Assembly: GCF_900111775.1 (NCBI RefSeq)
Contig: NZ_FOJJ01000004.1
Span: forward strand, 1-64,000
Direction: 5' to 3'
Source: Desulfuromonas acetexigens
Lineage (GTDB): Bacteria; Desulfobacterota; Desulfuromonadia; Desulfuromonadales; Trichloromonadaceae
DNA: 64,000 nucleotides
Shown in pieces: positions 24,286-33,129 of the stretch; position 1 is the stretch's first letter, and each line of letters opens with the position of its first letter. The notes under the pieces are model-generated. The model searched no databases, was not told the origin of the DNA, and saw nothing but the letters and a program-made list of their open reading frames with translations. Both the position numbers and the translations under genes were made by a program.

Positions 24286-26370
24286 ATGGTCGAACCCTAT
24301 GAGCAACACGTCATTCTCACCTATCTGCTGCGGCTGGCCACCGACAGCCGTCTCTCCCCCCAGGGGCTGGGCGAACTCTGCGAGTTCTTCCAGCGCAACC
24401 TGGCCTATCTCGGCCTGGACCGCAACGACGAGGAGTTTCTGGATCACCTCATGCGCTTTCAGGAAATCCTCGATGAGAAAAAGGGGATGCGCGGCGCCTT
24501 CCGCCACATCGCCGGGGTCATCGACAAACGCCTGCGGCAGCGGCTCGACGACCTCAAGGGAGCCGAGCCGGGGCCGCTGGAGACCAACCTGACGATCCTC
24601 GCCGACGAACTGGAACTGGACCGGGACGAACGGGGATTTTTCGGGCTCTTCGTCCGGTTCCTCACCCATGCCGGGTTTCAGCGGATTTTCAACGAAATGA
24701 CCCGGGAGCACCTGGGCCTGCTCGATACCTGCGCCATCTGTCTGGACACCGATCGCAATGCCCTCGGCGACCGCCTGCGCCCCGGCGCGCCCCTGCTCGC
24801 TTCGGGGGTCATCCGCCAGGCCTGCCGCACCGGCAACGATCTCGATGATCAGTTCGAAATGCCCGATGCCGTGCGCACCGCCATGCAGAAAGCCTGCGGG
24901 GTCAAGGAAGACATCCGCAGATACATCCTCGGGGAGACGGCCCAGGCCAGTCTGCTGTGGGAAGACTTCGATTATCTCAACGACATTCCCGAACGCCTGG
25001 AGCGCTTTCTGAAGACGTCCATCGACCACCGGGTTCCCGGCGTCAACGTCCTCCTCTGGGGGCCTCCGGGGACCGGCAAGACCGAATTCTGCAAGACCCT
25101 GGCCCAGCGGTTGGAGGTGAAACTCTACGCCGTCGGCGAGCAGGACGAGGACGGCGGGGAGCCGACCCGCAAGGAGCGCATGGGCTCGCTGCAGTTGGCG
25201 CAGAGCCTGCTGCGCTACCAGAGCCGGAGCCTGCTTCTCTTTGACGAGATGGATGACCTGTTCGAGGGGAGCGCCCTGGTGCGCTTCTTCGGTGGAAAAC
25301 TCTCCATGGGCTCGAAGGTCTTCACCAACCGCCTCTTCGAGAACAATCCGATTCCGACCATCTGGACCATCAACGACGCCAAACTGCTCGACGAGTCGAT
25401 CATCCGGCGCATGGCGTTGGCCATCGAGATGTCCATTCCGCCGGCGAAGACCCGGGAGCGGGTCTGGCAGCGGGTGCTCTCCAAAAACACCCTGAGCCTG
25501 CCGGATGACGACATCCGGATTCTCTCCCAGCTCGACATTTCACCGGCCGTGGTCGACAACGCCGCCCGTGTCGCCAAACAGATCGGCGGCCGCATCGAGG
25601 ATTTTCAATTCGCCACCCGGGGGATCGTCAAAGCCATGTCCGGACACCTGCCGAAACCGAAACCTTCCTTCACGACTCCGTTCTGTCCGGAACTGATCCG
25701 GACACAGAGCGATCTGGAGCGGATTACGCGCCAACTCAAGCTCACCGGACGCCGGGATTTTTCCCTCTGCCTCTACGGTCCTCCGGGTACCGGCAAGTCG
25801 GCCTTCGTCCGCCACCTGGCGGAAGCCCTCGATCTGCCGGTGGTGATGAAGCGGGCCTCGGATCTGTTCGACGCCTATGTCGGCGAAACGGAAAAATCCA
25901 TCGCCAAGGCCTTTCAGGAGGCGCTGGACAAGGGGGGCTTCCTCGTTTTCGACGAAGCCGACTCCCTGCTCGGCGACCGCCGTTACGCGGTGCGCAACTG
26001 GGAGGTGAGCCAGGTCAACGAAATGCTCACCTGGATGGAAAACCACCCCCTGCCCTTTGCCTGCACCACCAACCTGATGGACCGGCTGGATCAGGCGTCG
26101 CTGCGCCGCTTCACCTTCAAGTGCCATTTCGACTATCTGGGGGAGGAACAACTCTGCCTGGCCTTCGAACGCTTCTTCGGGATGACGGCGACGGTCAGAC
26201 AACTGGACGGTCTGATCGGCCTGACCCCTGGCGACTTCGCCCTGGTCGACAAGAAAGCCCGGATCATCGGCTGCGAAGGAGACCGGGACCTGCTGATCGA
26301 CATGCTGAAACAGGAACTCGCCGCCAAGGAACACCGTCCCGGTCGGCCGATGGGATTCACTCGGGAGTGA
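24286..26370 (+). CDS. Double AAA+ ATPase, copy 1
   Basis: 694 residues. A helical N-terminal region (1-230) of unknown family precedes two AAA+ modules: Walker A GPPGTGKT 259-266 with Walker B LLLFDE 316-321, and GPPGTGKS 498-505 with FLVFDE 552-557. The second module has pore-loop-like and sensor segments (YVGETEKSIAKAF, ASLRRFTFKC). The ATG at 24286 is chosen because AGGAGG lies nine bases upstream and the start then lines up with that of the paralogue at 31183. It is about half identical to copy 2, facing it across 2.7 kb. Remodelling ATPases of this COG0464-like type unfold or thread protein or act on complexes; the client is unknown. Its end overlaps the next gene's end by 14 bp. Confidence 0.85.
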   Translation: MVEPYEQHVILTYLLRLATDSRLSPQGLGELCEFFQRNLAYLGLDRNDEEFLDHLMRFQEILDEKKGMRGAFRHIAGVIDKRLRQRLDDLKGAEPGPLETNLTILADELELDRDERGFFGLFVRFLTHAGFQRIFNEMTREHLGLLDTCAICLDTDRNALGDRLRPGAPLLASGVIRQACRTGNDLDDQFEMPDAVRTAMQKACGVKEDIRRYILGETAQASLLWEDFDYLNDIPERLERFLKTSIDHRVPGVNVLLWGPPGTGKTEFCKTLAQRLEVKLYAVGEQDEDGGEPTRKERMGSLQLAQSLLRYQSRSLLLFDEMDDLFEGSALVRFFGGKLSMGSKVFTNRLFENNPIPTIWTINDAKLLDESIIRRMALAIEMSIPPAKTRERVWQRVLSKNTLSLPDDDIRILSQLDISPAVVDNAARVAKQIGGRIEDFQFATRGIVKAMSGHLPKPKPSFTTPFCPELIRTQSDLERITRQLKLTGRRDFSLCLYGPPGTGKSAFVRHLAEALDLPVVMKRASDLFDAYVGETEKSIAKAFQEALDKGGFLVFDEADSLLGDRRYAVRNWEVSQVNEMLTWMENHPLPFACTTNLMDRLDQASLRRFTFKCHFDYLGEEQLCLAFERFFGMTATVRQLDGLIGLTPGDFALVDKKARIIGCEGDRDLLIDMLKQELAAKEHRPGRPMGFTRE

Positions 26371-27121
26371 CCATCCACCGCTCATGCGCGTCGGCGAGGA
26401 TCGGGTTGTGCGCGCCAAGTCTTGCCGCTTGGCGGGGGTGAACCAGCGGAAGCAGGTAAAAACTTCGGCCCCGCAGAGAAAACCTGTGACGCTGCCCATA
26501 CTGACCGGATTGGATGCCGAAATTCGCAATAGAGGTCTTGTCGCATAGTCGCAGCGGCGCAACAAACTCCTTCAAAGGAACATCACCCAGCGTAATCAAC
26601 GTGTCTGCGCCGGAAGAGATGAACTCTTCAAGGATCTCCTCAACTCGCGTTTCGGTCGCGAACCGATGTGGAACTGGCGGAATTGTTGCGGCCGGCAAGT
26701 CAAGAGCCTGCGCCACCGGATTGTACCTGGCGCGAACAGCTTGTGCCTGGCCTGGATTCATCCGACTTTGCGGCAGCAGATCGCAAAGCCATGCGTTCTG
26801 GCGCGACAAACCAAGTGGCTCCAAGTAGAGTTCGTCGAGGGCCACCCCGGAAGGCCCGTTCATGCCGGGGCCGGGAGGGACAAGGCGACCCGCTTCGGCG
26901 GGGATGTCAATAGACCCGATGATTTCGTCTTGGCCTTCACCGCGCCAGAAGATGTATGGCTCACTCGCCACAGCCAGCGCTGTCACTCGGGTTGACCCGT
27001 CTGGGTTAAGCCATCTTGCATGAACGGCACTCGCGTAGACGCCCAGAACGAAGACTCCGGCGTCAGCCAACGGGTTTTGCCGCAGTGTAAGTAGCGGCTC
27101 TCCAAACGGGAATCTGTGCAT
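26357..27121 (-). CDS. Possible uracil-DNA-glycosylase-superfamily protein
   Basis: 254 residues. VFVLGVYASAVHARW near the N-terminus resembles the first motif strand of UDG-like folds, NAWLCDLLPQSRMNP the middle, and LLPLVHPRQAARLG near the C-terminus the HPS-type motif B histidine of the superfamily. The usual motif A GQDP(Y)G is not evident, so activity is doubtful. AAAGGAC precedes the start. First unknown in the row between the two AAA+ genes. If it removes bases from foreign or damaged DNA, that would fit a defence role (speculative). Confidence 0.4.
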   Translation of the reverse strand: MHRFPFGEPLLTLRQNPLADAGVFVLGVYASAVHARWLNPDGSTRVTALAVASEPYIFWRGEGQDEIIGSIDIPAEAGRLVPPGPGMNGPSGVALDELYLEPLGLSRQNAWLCDLLPQSRMNPGQAQAVRARYNPVAQALDLPAATIPPVPHRFATETRVEEILEEFISSGADTLITLGDVPLKEFVAPLRLCDKTSIANFGIQSGQYGQRHRFSLRGRSFYLLPLVHPRQAARLGAHNPILADAHERWMVTPE

Positions 27122-27232
27122 GACAATCGTCCTTTTGCTGCGAACAGTTTACCTTGACCGTTCGCAACCTCGCTTCAGTTGAGCATAGGGTTCGAGGTTG
27201 TGTTGAAGGGGCTGTCCGTTTCTCTCGACTCA

Positions 27233-27607
27233 TTACTGAAACACGAAGACTGCCACCGACAAACCCTCCTCCGCCCAGAATACGTGACCGTCAGGGTGCC
27301 AGCAGATGTGGGGACGTTCGTGGACCATCTTGCCCATGAGTTGCAGAAGCGACTTCGACCCTTTGATGGTTGCGACTTCCTGTTCTTCAATCGGAATCCA
27401 GAAGGTCCAGTAGTCATCTTCCCAGGCAGGCGAGGTGTACTGCTTGAAACAATGGGCAAAGGTCTGCCCGCATGTGCGGCACTTGACGATCCTGACGTCA
27501 AAGCGATCGGACTCATGGACAGAGTCAGTCACTCTAACGTCATTCTGGATCACGTCGTCAGTCAATTTCCCTGCTTTAGCCTGCGCTATCAGATGACAGT
27601 TCATCAT
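27233..27607 (-). CDS. Unknown protein with one CxxC pair
   Basis: 124 residues from the ATG at 27607 (a second ATG follows at once; a start farther upstream, 27745, is possible). It contains IVKCRTCGQTFAHCF, a possible half zinc ribbon, then an aromatic stretch (WEDDYWTFWIPIEE) and CWHPDGHVFWAEEGLSVAV. No family recognised. It is one of five small genes, all minus-strand, between the paired AAA+ genes, and an acidic/aromatic C-terminus is its main feature. Confidence 0.45.
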   Translation of the reverse strand: MMNCHLIAQAKAGKLTDDVIQNDVRVTDSVHESDRFDVRIVKCRTCGQTFAHCFKQYTSPAWEDDYWTFWIPIEEQEVATIKGSKSLLQLMGKMVHERPHICWHPDGHVFWAEEGLSVAVFVFQ

Positions 27608-27656
27608 TCCCTCGCTCAATAGATTGCGGAAACCGTGAGAAAAATTCTGAATGAAG

Positions 27657-28016
27657 TCAGTCACAAACCCTGAAACACGTATCCTTTTCCGGTGCGATGC
27701 CTGAGAGCTGGCGGAGCATCTTCTTGAACTCCCTGGCTTCGGCACGAAAGATGGTGTCGACCTGATAGGTCAAGCCGCAGGGACGGCTGAAAGGGATCTG
27801 CATCACATGCAGGGCCGCCTCGAATAGAAGATTTTTCGATTCGGGGCCATCCCCTATTTGGTTGATGAGGATTTCGACCCCGCATTTTCCCTCGGCTGGA
27901 TAGTATGGATCCTGCAGTGAATAACCATCCCGGAGAGCCTGGGACAGGGAGTAACGAACAAACTCGTTAACGGTTCGTGATTCAAGGATGTTCTTGGCCG
28001 GTAAAAAATGGGACAT
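27657..28016 (-). CDS. Unknown protein between the AAA+ genes
   Basis: 119 residues from the ATG at 28016, which has GGAGGG upstream. Key segments are NILESRTVNEFVRYSLSQAL, a VEILINQIGDGPE stretch and TYQVDTIFRAEAREFKKMLR. No motif lets me assign a fold. The frame is open with normal GC bias, and it is placed in the same direction and close spacing as its neighbours, so it is likely part of their operon. Confidence 0.55.
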   Translation of the reverse strand: MSHFLPAKNILESRTVNEFVRYSLSQALRDGYSLQDPYYPAEGKCGVEILINQIGDGPESKNLLFEAALHVMQIPFSRPCGLTYQVDTIFRAEAREFKKMLRQLSGIAPEKDTCFRVCD

Positions 28017-28093
28017 CAAGACCCTCCAGGAATGATGGATATGTTGTAAGGATCGCTGCGGATTTTGGCGACCCCTCGGATTCCGGCAACGCA

Positions 28094-28576
28094 TCACTCC
28101 TCCCGCTTCTTATGGGGGAAGTACCTTTCAACGGGGTGATAAAGGGAGCAGTCCGGATTGCTGCAACCCAGGCCGACGCCAAGCATCGGGCAGTGCCCGG
28201 TGCGGCCATCATCCTGCATGTGGGTAGAACCGGCGGGCATGTTGATAGGCGCGCCGCAAAGATAACAGACCCGTCTACCGCAGCGCTGACAGAACCAGGG
28301 TCGCAAGCCGCTTTTCAGGGCGTCATACACCCGCTGGACCGCTTCCTCGGTACAAAAACTTTCTTCCCCCCGAACCAGGGCATAGCCGTCCCCTTTTTCT
28401 CCCAGAGGAACCGTGCGACTGAAAACCTTGGGGCCTCTCTCGTTGGATTTGAGGGACGAATAACCCACCCAGCGGGTTTGCTGGCCAATCAATCGGCAGC
28501 CTCCGGTCTCGCTCAGAGGCCGGCCACAGATGGCGCATACAGGCGCCGGTGGCATAATTTCTCCCTTACAAGACAT
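28094..28576 (-). CDS. Cysteine-rich, probable zinc-binding protein
   Basis: 160 residues from the ATG at 28576 (AAAGGAG upstream). Several metal-binding pairs are visible: CAIC near residue 14, CQRCGRRVCYLCG about 100-115 and CSNPDC later, with HMQDDGRTGHCPML between. This spread looks like two zinc ribbons/knuckles around a variable core that includes VPLGEKGDGYALVRGEE. Family not recognised. Such proteins often bind nucleic acid or act as adaptors, but nothing here proves it. Confidence 0.6.
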   Translation of the reverse strand: MSCKGEIMPPAPVCAICGRPLSETGGCRLIGQQTRWVGYSSLKSNERGPKVFSRTVPLGEKGDGYALVRGEESFCTEEAVQRVYDALKSGLRPWFCQRCGRRVCYLCGAPINMPAGSTHMQDDGRTGHCPMLGVGLGCSNPDCSLYHPVERYFPHKKREE

Positions 28577-28628
28577 TCCATATCTCCTTTCGATCAGCAG
28601 CGGCCGCAGCCGATTCACCCTTTACAGC

Positions 28629-29075
28629 TTACGCTTCCTCCGCCATCCGCTGCAATTCCACCCGGCGCTCCGGCTCGGTCTTTCCGGCGCCGAGGGCGCG
28701 GATGCGCAGCTCCATGTAGCGATCCCGCTCGTAGCGGCCGTCGAAACCGTCATTGAGCAGCTTGGCGGCGAAGCGGACGAGATGCTTGCGGCTGCGTCCG
28801 TCAAAGTCGGGGACGTTGACCGAATAGACTCCCGGATAGCGGCGGATGCGGATCCAGCCCTCGGTGACCAGTTCGCGAATCTTCTCTTCCCGGGCTTGGC
28901 CCTCGCTCCCCCATTCCTCACCGTAGTCGTCGTAGCGGCGGCGCAAATCCTCCAGCGAGATCTGGAACAGCTCCGGATGATCGATGACGTACTGGATATG
29001 GGTGTCCTTGACCAGATGGATCTCCCCGCTCGGGGCAATCCAGAAGGCGATGGTTCCCTTGATTGGCGTCGGCAT
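28629..29075 (-). CDS. Unknown protein coupled to AAA+ copy 2
   Basis: 148 residues starting MPTPIKGTIAFWIAPSGEIH at 29075 (GGGAGA upstream). It begins 17 bases after the stop of the second double-AAA+ gene, so is almost certainly co-transcribed with it. The N-terminal 50 residues form alternating strands and a helix (HLVKDTHIQYVIDHPELF); the rest is charged and helical, with YGEEWGSEGQAREEKIREL and GWIRIRRYPGVYSVNVPDF. No recognised domain. A client, adaptor or sensor of the ATPase is a reasonable guess only. Confidence 0.6.
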   Translation of the reverse strand: MPTPIKGTIAFWIAPSGEIHLVKDTHIQYVIDHPELFQISLEDLRRRYDDYGEEWGSEGQAREEKIRELVTEGWIRIRRYPGVYSVNVPDFDGRSRKHLVRFAAKLLNDGFDGRYERDRYMELRIRALGAGKTEPERRVELQRMAEEA

Positions 29076-29092
29076 GTCGTTTTCTCCCTGAC

Positions 29093-31183
29093 TCAGTTTA
29101 AAAATCCAATCTTGGCGGAAGACTGGGCACTCAACCCCTTCTCCCGAATCTCTTCGCTCAGCAGTCCGTGCAACTTCCCGGCATCGTTCAGACAGCCCAT
29201 GACCCGGGCTTTGCGGGCGACCACCGCGAAATCTCCAGGGGTCAATCCGTGCAGCGCAACCAGACCGGCAGGCAGCTCGGCTTCGGGGAAAAAGTGGCGA
29301 AAGGCCGGCTCGACCTGGGCGGGTTGCAGATAGTCGAGATGGCATTTGAAGGTAAACCGGCGCAGCGAGGCGGGGTCCAGGTGCTCCCGCAGGTTGGTGG
29401 TGCAGGCAAAGGGGAGCGCGTGGGACTCCATCCAAGTGAGCATTTCGTTGACCTGGCTGACTTCCCAGTTGCGCGCTGCGTGGCGCCGGTCCGAAAGCAA
29501 CGAATCCGCTTCGTCGAAGACCAGAAAGGCACCCAGGTCGAGGGCTTCGGCGAAGGCTTTGGCGATCTTCTGTTCCGTCATTCCGACATAGGGGTCAAGC
29601 AGGTCCGACGCCCGCTTGAGCAACACCGGCATGTCGAGGCGCTGGGCCAGATAGCGCACCAGGGCGGACTTCCCCGTCCCCGGAGGACCGTACAGGCAGA
29701 GGGAGAAGCGTTTCTCGTCGCTCGCCGACAGGCGTCCGGCCAGCGCTTCGACATCCAAGCTGCTGCAGGTCAGTTCCGGACGGTACGCATCGGCGACCGT
29801 CTCCAGCGGCGGGGAGACTCCCTTGTTCATGGCGCGAATGATACTCGTGGCGGCAAATCGCAGATCGTCCGAGCTCCCGTTGAGGCAGCGGGCGAAACGG
29901 GTGGCGCTGTCGATCACCGCCGGAGCGATATCGAGTTTGACCAGTTGGCGGATCTCGGCGTCGGGCAGCGCCAGCTCGTGGCGCTCCAGCACCTGCTCCC
30001 AGACCTGACGCCGGGAGGCGACCGGCGGGCTTTTGAGTTCGATGGCCAAAGCCATGCGGCGCACGATCGCTTCGTCCAGATTGGAGACGTCGTTGAGAAT
30101 CCAGAAGGTCGGCACCGGATTGTTTTCGAGCATCCGATGAAGAAAGATCTTCGGTCCGGTGGAACGTCTTTTCCCGAAAAAATTGAACTCTCCCCCCATG
30201 ACGTCGTCCATCTCGTCAAAGAGGAGCAACCCCCGCCCCTTGCTGCCGAGGATCATCTGAGCGAGTTCCAGGGACTGGATGCGCTCGTGGCGATTGGGCT
30301 CGTGCCCGGCGTCGTCCACTTCCCCCACGGCGTACAGGGGGACGGCGAGTTCCTGGGCGAGGGTCTTGCAGAATTCGGTCTTGCCCGTACCCGGCGGACC
30401 GTAGAAGAGGATGTTTACCCCGGGCAACCCTTCATCCAGGGCGCGGCGCAGAAACTCCCGCAACCGGTCGCGGGTTTCACCGAGGTGACGAAAGTTCTCC
30501 CAGGACAACGTCGCCTGACGCGGTGCCCCCAGAATCAGGCTGCGCAGATCCGACCCGAGGGTGCGGCGTTTATAGAGGGCGGATTCGACATTTTTGATCA
30601 GGGAGTAGTGGTCGTCGAGATCGCTCCCCTGACAATCCTCCTGGGTGACAATCCCCGAGGAGAGCAGGCGGCTTTCCGGGCGCAGGCGCTGGGCCAGCTC
30701 CATTTCATCGATGGCGAGGAAGATCGCGCAGAGACCGACGGGATCACCGAACTTCCCGTTGGCATTGTCGATGAAACAGCGCAGACCGCGCCATCCCTGG
30801 TAACGGCTGAGCAGTCCCATAAAAGCGTTTTCGATGGCGTCGAGCCCGAGATCGTGGGCGAGCGTATCCAGGTTCCGCTGAAAAACTCCGGGGAGCTCGA
30901 CACCTTTGGCGGGAACCCGGCGCGGCGTCAGCAGAGCGAGCAGCGCGGTTCTGGCGGCATCCACCTCTTCACGAGGGCAGGCGGCATGTTCGTAGGATTC
31001 GGAAAAATCCTGCACCGTCGTCAGCTTCTTTCGCTCGGCAGGACGCAAGGGGTCCAGCAGCTGCGGGAAATGGACGATAAATTCGCAGATTTCCCCGAGC
31101 AACTCGCGGCGGCAGACCGGATGGCCGGCCAGGTTGAGCAGATAGGCAAGGATGACGGCTTTCTCTTCGGCGGGCAGATTCAT
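29093..31183 (-). CDS. Double AAA+ ATPase, copy 2
   Basis: 696 residues. Same architecture as copy 1: an unrecognised helical N-terminal region (1-230), Walker A GPPGTGKT 262-269 and B LLLFDE 319-324, then GPPGTGKS 499-506 and FLVFDE 553-558, with the shared segments NWEVSQVNEMLTWME and ASLRRFTFKCH. The N-terminal 230 residues of the two copies have diverged most, which suggests different partners. The ATG at 31183 has GGGGAG six bases upstream and aligns with the copy 1 start; upstream in-frame starts (31249, 31273) lack a site. The stop is 17 bases from the 148-residue gene. Confidence 0.85.
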   Translation of the reverse strand: MNLPAEEKAVILAYLLNLAGHPVCRRELLGEICEFIVHFPQLLDPLRPAERKKLTTVQDFSESYEHAACPREEVDAARTALLALLTPRRVPAKGVELPGVFQRNLDTLAHDLGLDAIENAFMGLLSRYQGWRGLRCFIDNANGKFGDPVGLCAIFLAIDEMELAQRLRPESRLLSSGIVTQEDCQGSDLDDHYSLIKNVESALYKRRTLGSDLRSLILGAPRQATLSWENFRHLGETRDRLREFLRRALDEGLPGVNILFYGPPGTGKTEFCKTLAQELAVPLYAVGEVDDAGHEPNRHERIQSLELAQMILGSKGRGLLLFDEMDDVMGGEFNFFGKRRSTGPKIFLHRMLENNPVPTFWILNDVSNLDEAIVRRMALAIELKSPPVASRRQVWEQVLERHELALPDAEIRQLVKLDIAPAVIDSATRFARCLNGSSDDLRFAATSIIRAMNKGVSPPLETVADAYRPELTCSSLDVEALAGRLSASDEKRFSLCLYGPPGTGKSALVRYLAQRLDMPVLLKRASDLLDPYVGMTEQKIAKAFAEALDLGAFLVFDEADSLLSDRRHAARNWEVSQVNEMLTWMESHALPFACTTNLREHLDPASLRRFTFKCHLDYLQPAQVEPAFRHFFPEAELPAGLVALHGLTPGDFAVVARKARVMGCLNDAGKLHGLLSEEIREKGLSAQSSAKIGFLN

Positions 31184-31320
31184 GGACACTCCCCTTCGTT
31201 GTGGGCGTTTGAGGATACGCCTCGCTCTTCTTTTCCTGCGTCCGTTCATGATCACAGGATAAGGGGAGCTCACGACAGGGAATGTCGCTTCAGATCAATC
31301 GCCGGATGACCGGTGGAAAA

Positions 31321-32298
31321 TTACCGGATCGCCGACGTTCCGAGCAGTCGTCCAGTCAGTTCCAGGGCATCCCCCGGCCAGAAACAGTCCGGGCGGGGAC
31401 GGAGAACACCGGGGCGGCCGAACTGGGGGCGGCAGCCCAGGACCGCTTCGCGCCATTGCCGGGGAATGGCGTCCACCCCGTAAACGGCGCCCAAGAGCGC
31501 CGCGCAGATGGCGGCGTTGGTATCGGTATCGCCACCGCGCATGACGGTATCGACCACCCCGCTCTCAAGATCGGGGGCGTGCAGCAGTTGCCAGAGGGCG
31601 TTATGGAAGGCGAGCAGAACCCAGCCTTGCTGATGCAGGTAATCGGCCGGCGGCCGTTCCGCCGCCTGGAGAATCGTCGCGAACAGATCCGGTGCCACCG
31701 GCATCGCTTCGGCCCAGGTTCTGATGGCGTGATAAAGGAATTGGGGATCGGGACCGGTGCGGATGGCCTGGGCAATCGCCATAGCATAGAGAGCGTTAGC
31801 CTGCAGGCAAATGGGGTGGGGATGGGTCAATAAGGCATCGCGTTGCGCCCATTCGGCAACCTGTGGCAAGGGATGGTTGACGCCAAAAATCCCCAGCGGG
31901 CTCACCCGCATCAGCGCGCCATTGGCCTGACTCTCAGGGTTCGGGCGCCTGCGAAGTCCGCAGGCGACGGTCATGCCGCAATCGAAGGGGTCGGTTTCAA
32001 GCCAATAGACATAGGCCTCGCGCACGGCTTCCTGATCATAGGTGCGGCGATGGACCAGAGTGCGGGCGAGGAGCAGAGCCATTTCGGAATCGTCGGTCGG
32101 TTGGCCGGCGATGGTCTTCCAGGTGCCGCCGTCGGCCAGTTCGCGCACACCGTTCGGGTAGGCTTTTCGGATCTCCTCCGGCGACTGGAACTCGACCAGA
32201 CTGCCCAGGGCATCCCCGGCCAGCTGCCCGAGAAGACATCCCTGGGCGCGGGCAAGGATCGCCTCGTTATGACCGCTCTTTGTTTCAGGCATCGGCAT
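31321..32298 (-). CDS. ADP-ribosylglycohydrolase family protein
   Basis: 325-residue all-helical DraG-like enzyme that removes ADP-ribose from proteins or small molecules. The magnesium site residues are visible: PTDDSEMA around residue 67 and RGGDTDTNAAI about 250. The fold's usual start (GCLLGQLAGDALGSLVEF) is present. Its gene follows the membrane-protein gene by four bases. Here no dinitrogenase or DraT gene is nearby, so the target is not nitrogenase by context; removal of ADP-ribose from phage or stress modification is conceivable. Confidence 0.88.
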   Translation of the reverse strand: MPMPETKSGHNEAILARAQGCLLGQLAGDALGSLVEFQSPEEIRKAYPNGVRELADGGTWKTIAGQPTDDSEMALLLARTLVHRRTYDQEAVREAYVYWLETDPFDCGMTVACGLRRRPNPESQANGALMRVSPLGIFGVNHPLPQVAEWAQRDALLTHPHPICLQANALYAMAIAQAIRTGPDPQFLYHAIRTWAEAMPVAPDLFATILQAAERPPADYLHQQGWVLLAFHNALWQLLHAPDLESGVVDTVMRGGDTDTNAAICAALLGAVYGVDAIPRQWREAVLGCRPQFGRPGVLRPRPDCFWPGDALELTGRLLGTSAIR

Positions 32299-32302
32299 CC
32301 GC

Positions 32303-32644
32303 TTACAGGTTTTCCGGAATGAATTGGATCACGATGGCGGCGGGCCAGGGGGCCTTGAAGCCGAAGTGTCCGACCAGTCCGGCGAAGAGGATGAGGACGC
32401 AGACGAGCAGGTAGACTTTCAACCCGGCGAGGAAGGAGCGGCGCAGCAGGGCCAACAGGAAATAGAAACCCAGCGCGACGACGAAGGCAAAGGTCCACAT
32501 CTGGCCCAGATCCAGAGGGATGCCGGAAACTTCCTTGAACAGGGCCATGAACAGCACCCCCGGCAGCGCGCAAAAGATCGCGCAGATCACCAGCAGGCCG
32601 AAGATGAGATCCCCGAGTCCGCCCTTTCGTTCCTCATGCGCCAT
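32303..32644 (-). CDS. Small integral membrane protein
   Basis: 113 residues from ATG at 32644 (GGGAGGG upstream). Three hydrophobic segments are clear: LIFGLLVICAIFCALPGVLF, MWTFAFVVALGFYFLLALL and VYLLVCVLILFAGLVGHF, with a basic loop after the second. No known family. It precedes the ADP-ribosylglycohydrolase gene by four bases, so they are probably co-transcribed. Any link of the two activities is unproven. Confidence 0.7.
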   Translation of the reverse strand: MAHEERKGGLGDLIFGLLVICAIFCALPGVLFMALFKEVSGIPLDLGQMWTFAFVVALGFYFLLALLRRSFLAGLKVYLLVCVLILFAGLVGHFGFKAPWPAAIVIQFIPENL

Positions 32645-32790
32645 CGTTTCCCTCCCTACGGAATGGCGGCCGGATAGATTCGCTTTTCCCATCGGCCGGC
32701 ACCGCGCCGAGTTTTGTTCGGCGTGATGATGAGGGCAGCATAACCGGAACAGGCGACAGCCGCTGTCGTAAAGGGGGAGGAAAATATCTT

Positions 32791-32837
32791 TTGGGAAAAT
32801 CCCCCGGCATCAGCTATAATCTAGCCAGTCTAGCCAG
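32791..32837 (+). promoter_or_regulatory. Promoter and direct-repeat operator of the Phd/VapC pair
   Basis: TTGGGA (32791-32796), 18 bases, TATAAT (32815-32820) is a near-consensus promoter. The 9-bp unit TCTAGCCAG is then repeated back to back at 32820-32828 and 32829-32837, directly after the -10. Likely the antitoxin's binding site. Confidence 0.6.
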
Positions 32838-32850
32838 ATTGGAGGCCCCT

Positions 32851-33129
32851 ATGTCGACAACCAGGAAGAATGAGCTTCACGCCGATGAGTGGCAGCTGCA
32901 GGAAGCCAAGAACCGCCTGAGCCGGGTGGTCGAGGAGGCCCGGCGCGGCAAGCCGCAGACCATTACCCTGCGGGGGACGCCGGCCGCCGTGGTCCTTTCC
33001 TTCGAGCAATACCAGGAGCTGACCCGGCCCCGCTTACCCCTTTCCGAGTTTTTCAAAAGCTCTCCCCTGCGCGGGGTGGAGCTGGAACTGGAGCGGAGCC
33101 GCGATACGGGGCGCGAGGTGGAGCTGTGA
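32851..33129 (+). CDS. Phd/YefM-family antitoxin
   Basis: 92 residues. WQLQEAKNRLSRVVEEARRGKPQTITLRGTPAAVVLSFEQYQEL, quoted here only in outline as residues about 14-57, is the Phd fold; the C-terminal FFKSSPLRGVELELERS is the toxin-binding tail. The ATG at 32851 is chosen for its GGAGG; the upstream frame covers the promoter. It overlaps the toxin gene by GTGA. Confidence 0.9.
   Translation: MSTTRKNELHADEWQLQEAKNRLSRVVEEARRGKPQTITLRGTPAAVVLSFEQYQELTRPRLPLSEFFKSSPLRGVELELERSRDTGREVEL

Noticed and set aside
29168-31309. A 713-codon plus-strand frame opposite AAA+ copy 2
   Set aside because: It lacks domains and reflects the GC skew of the strong minus-strand AAA+ gene.
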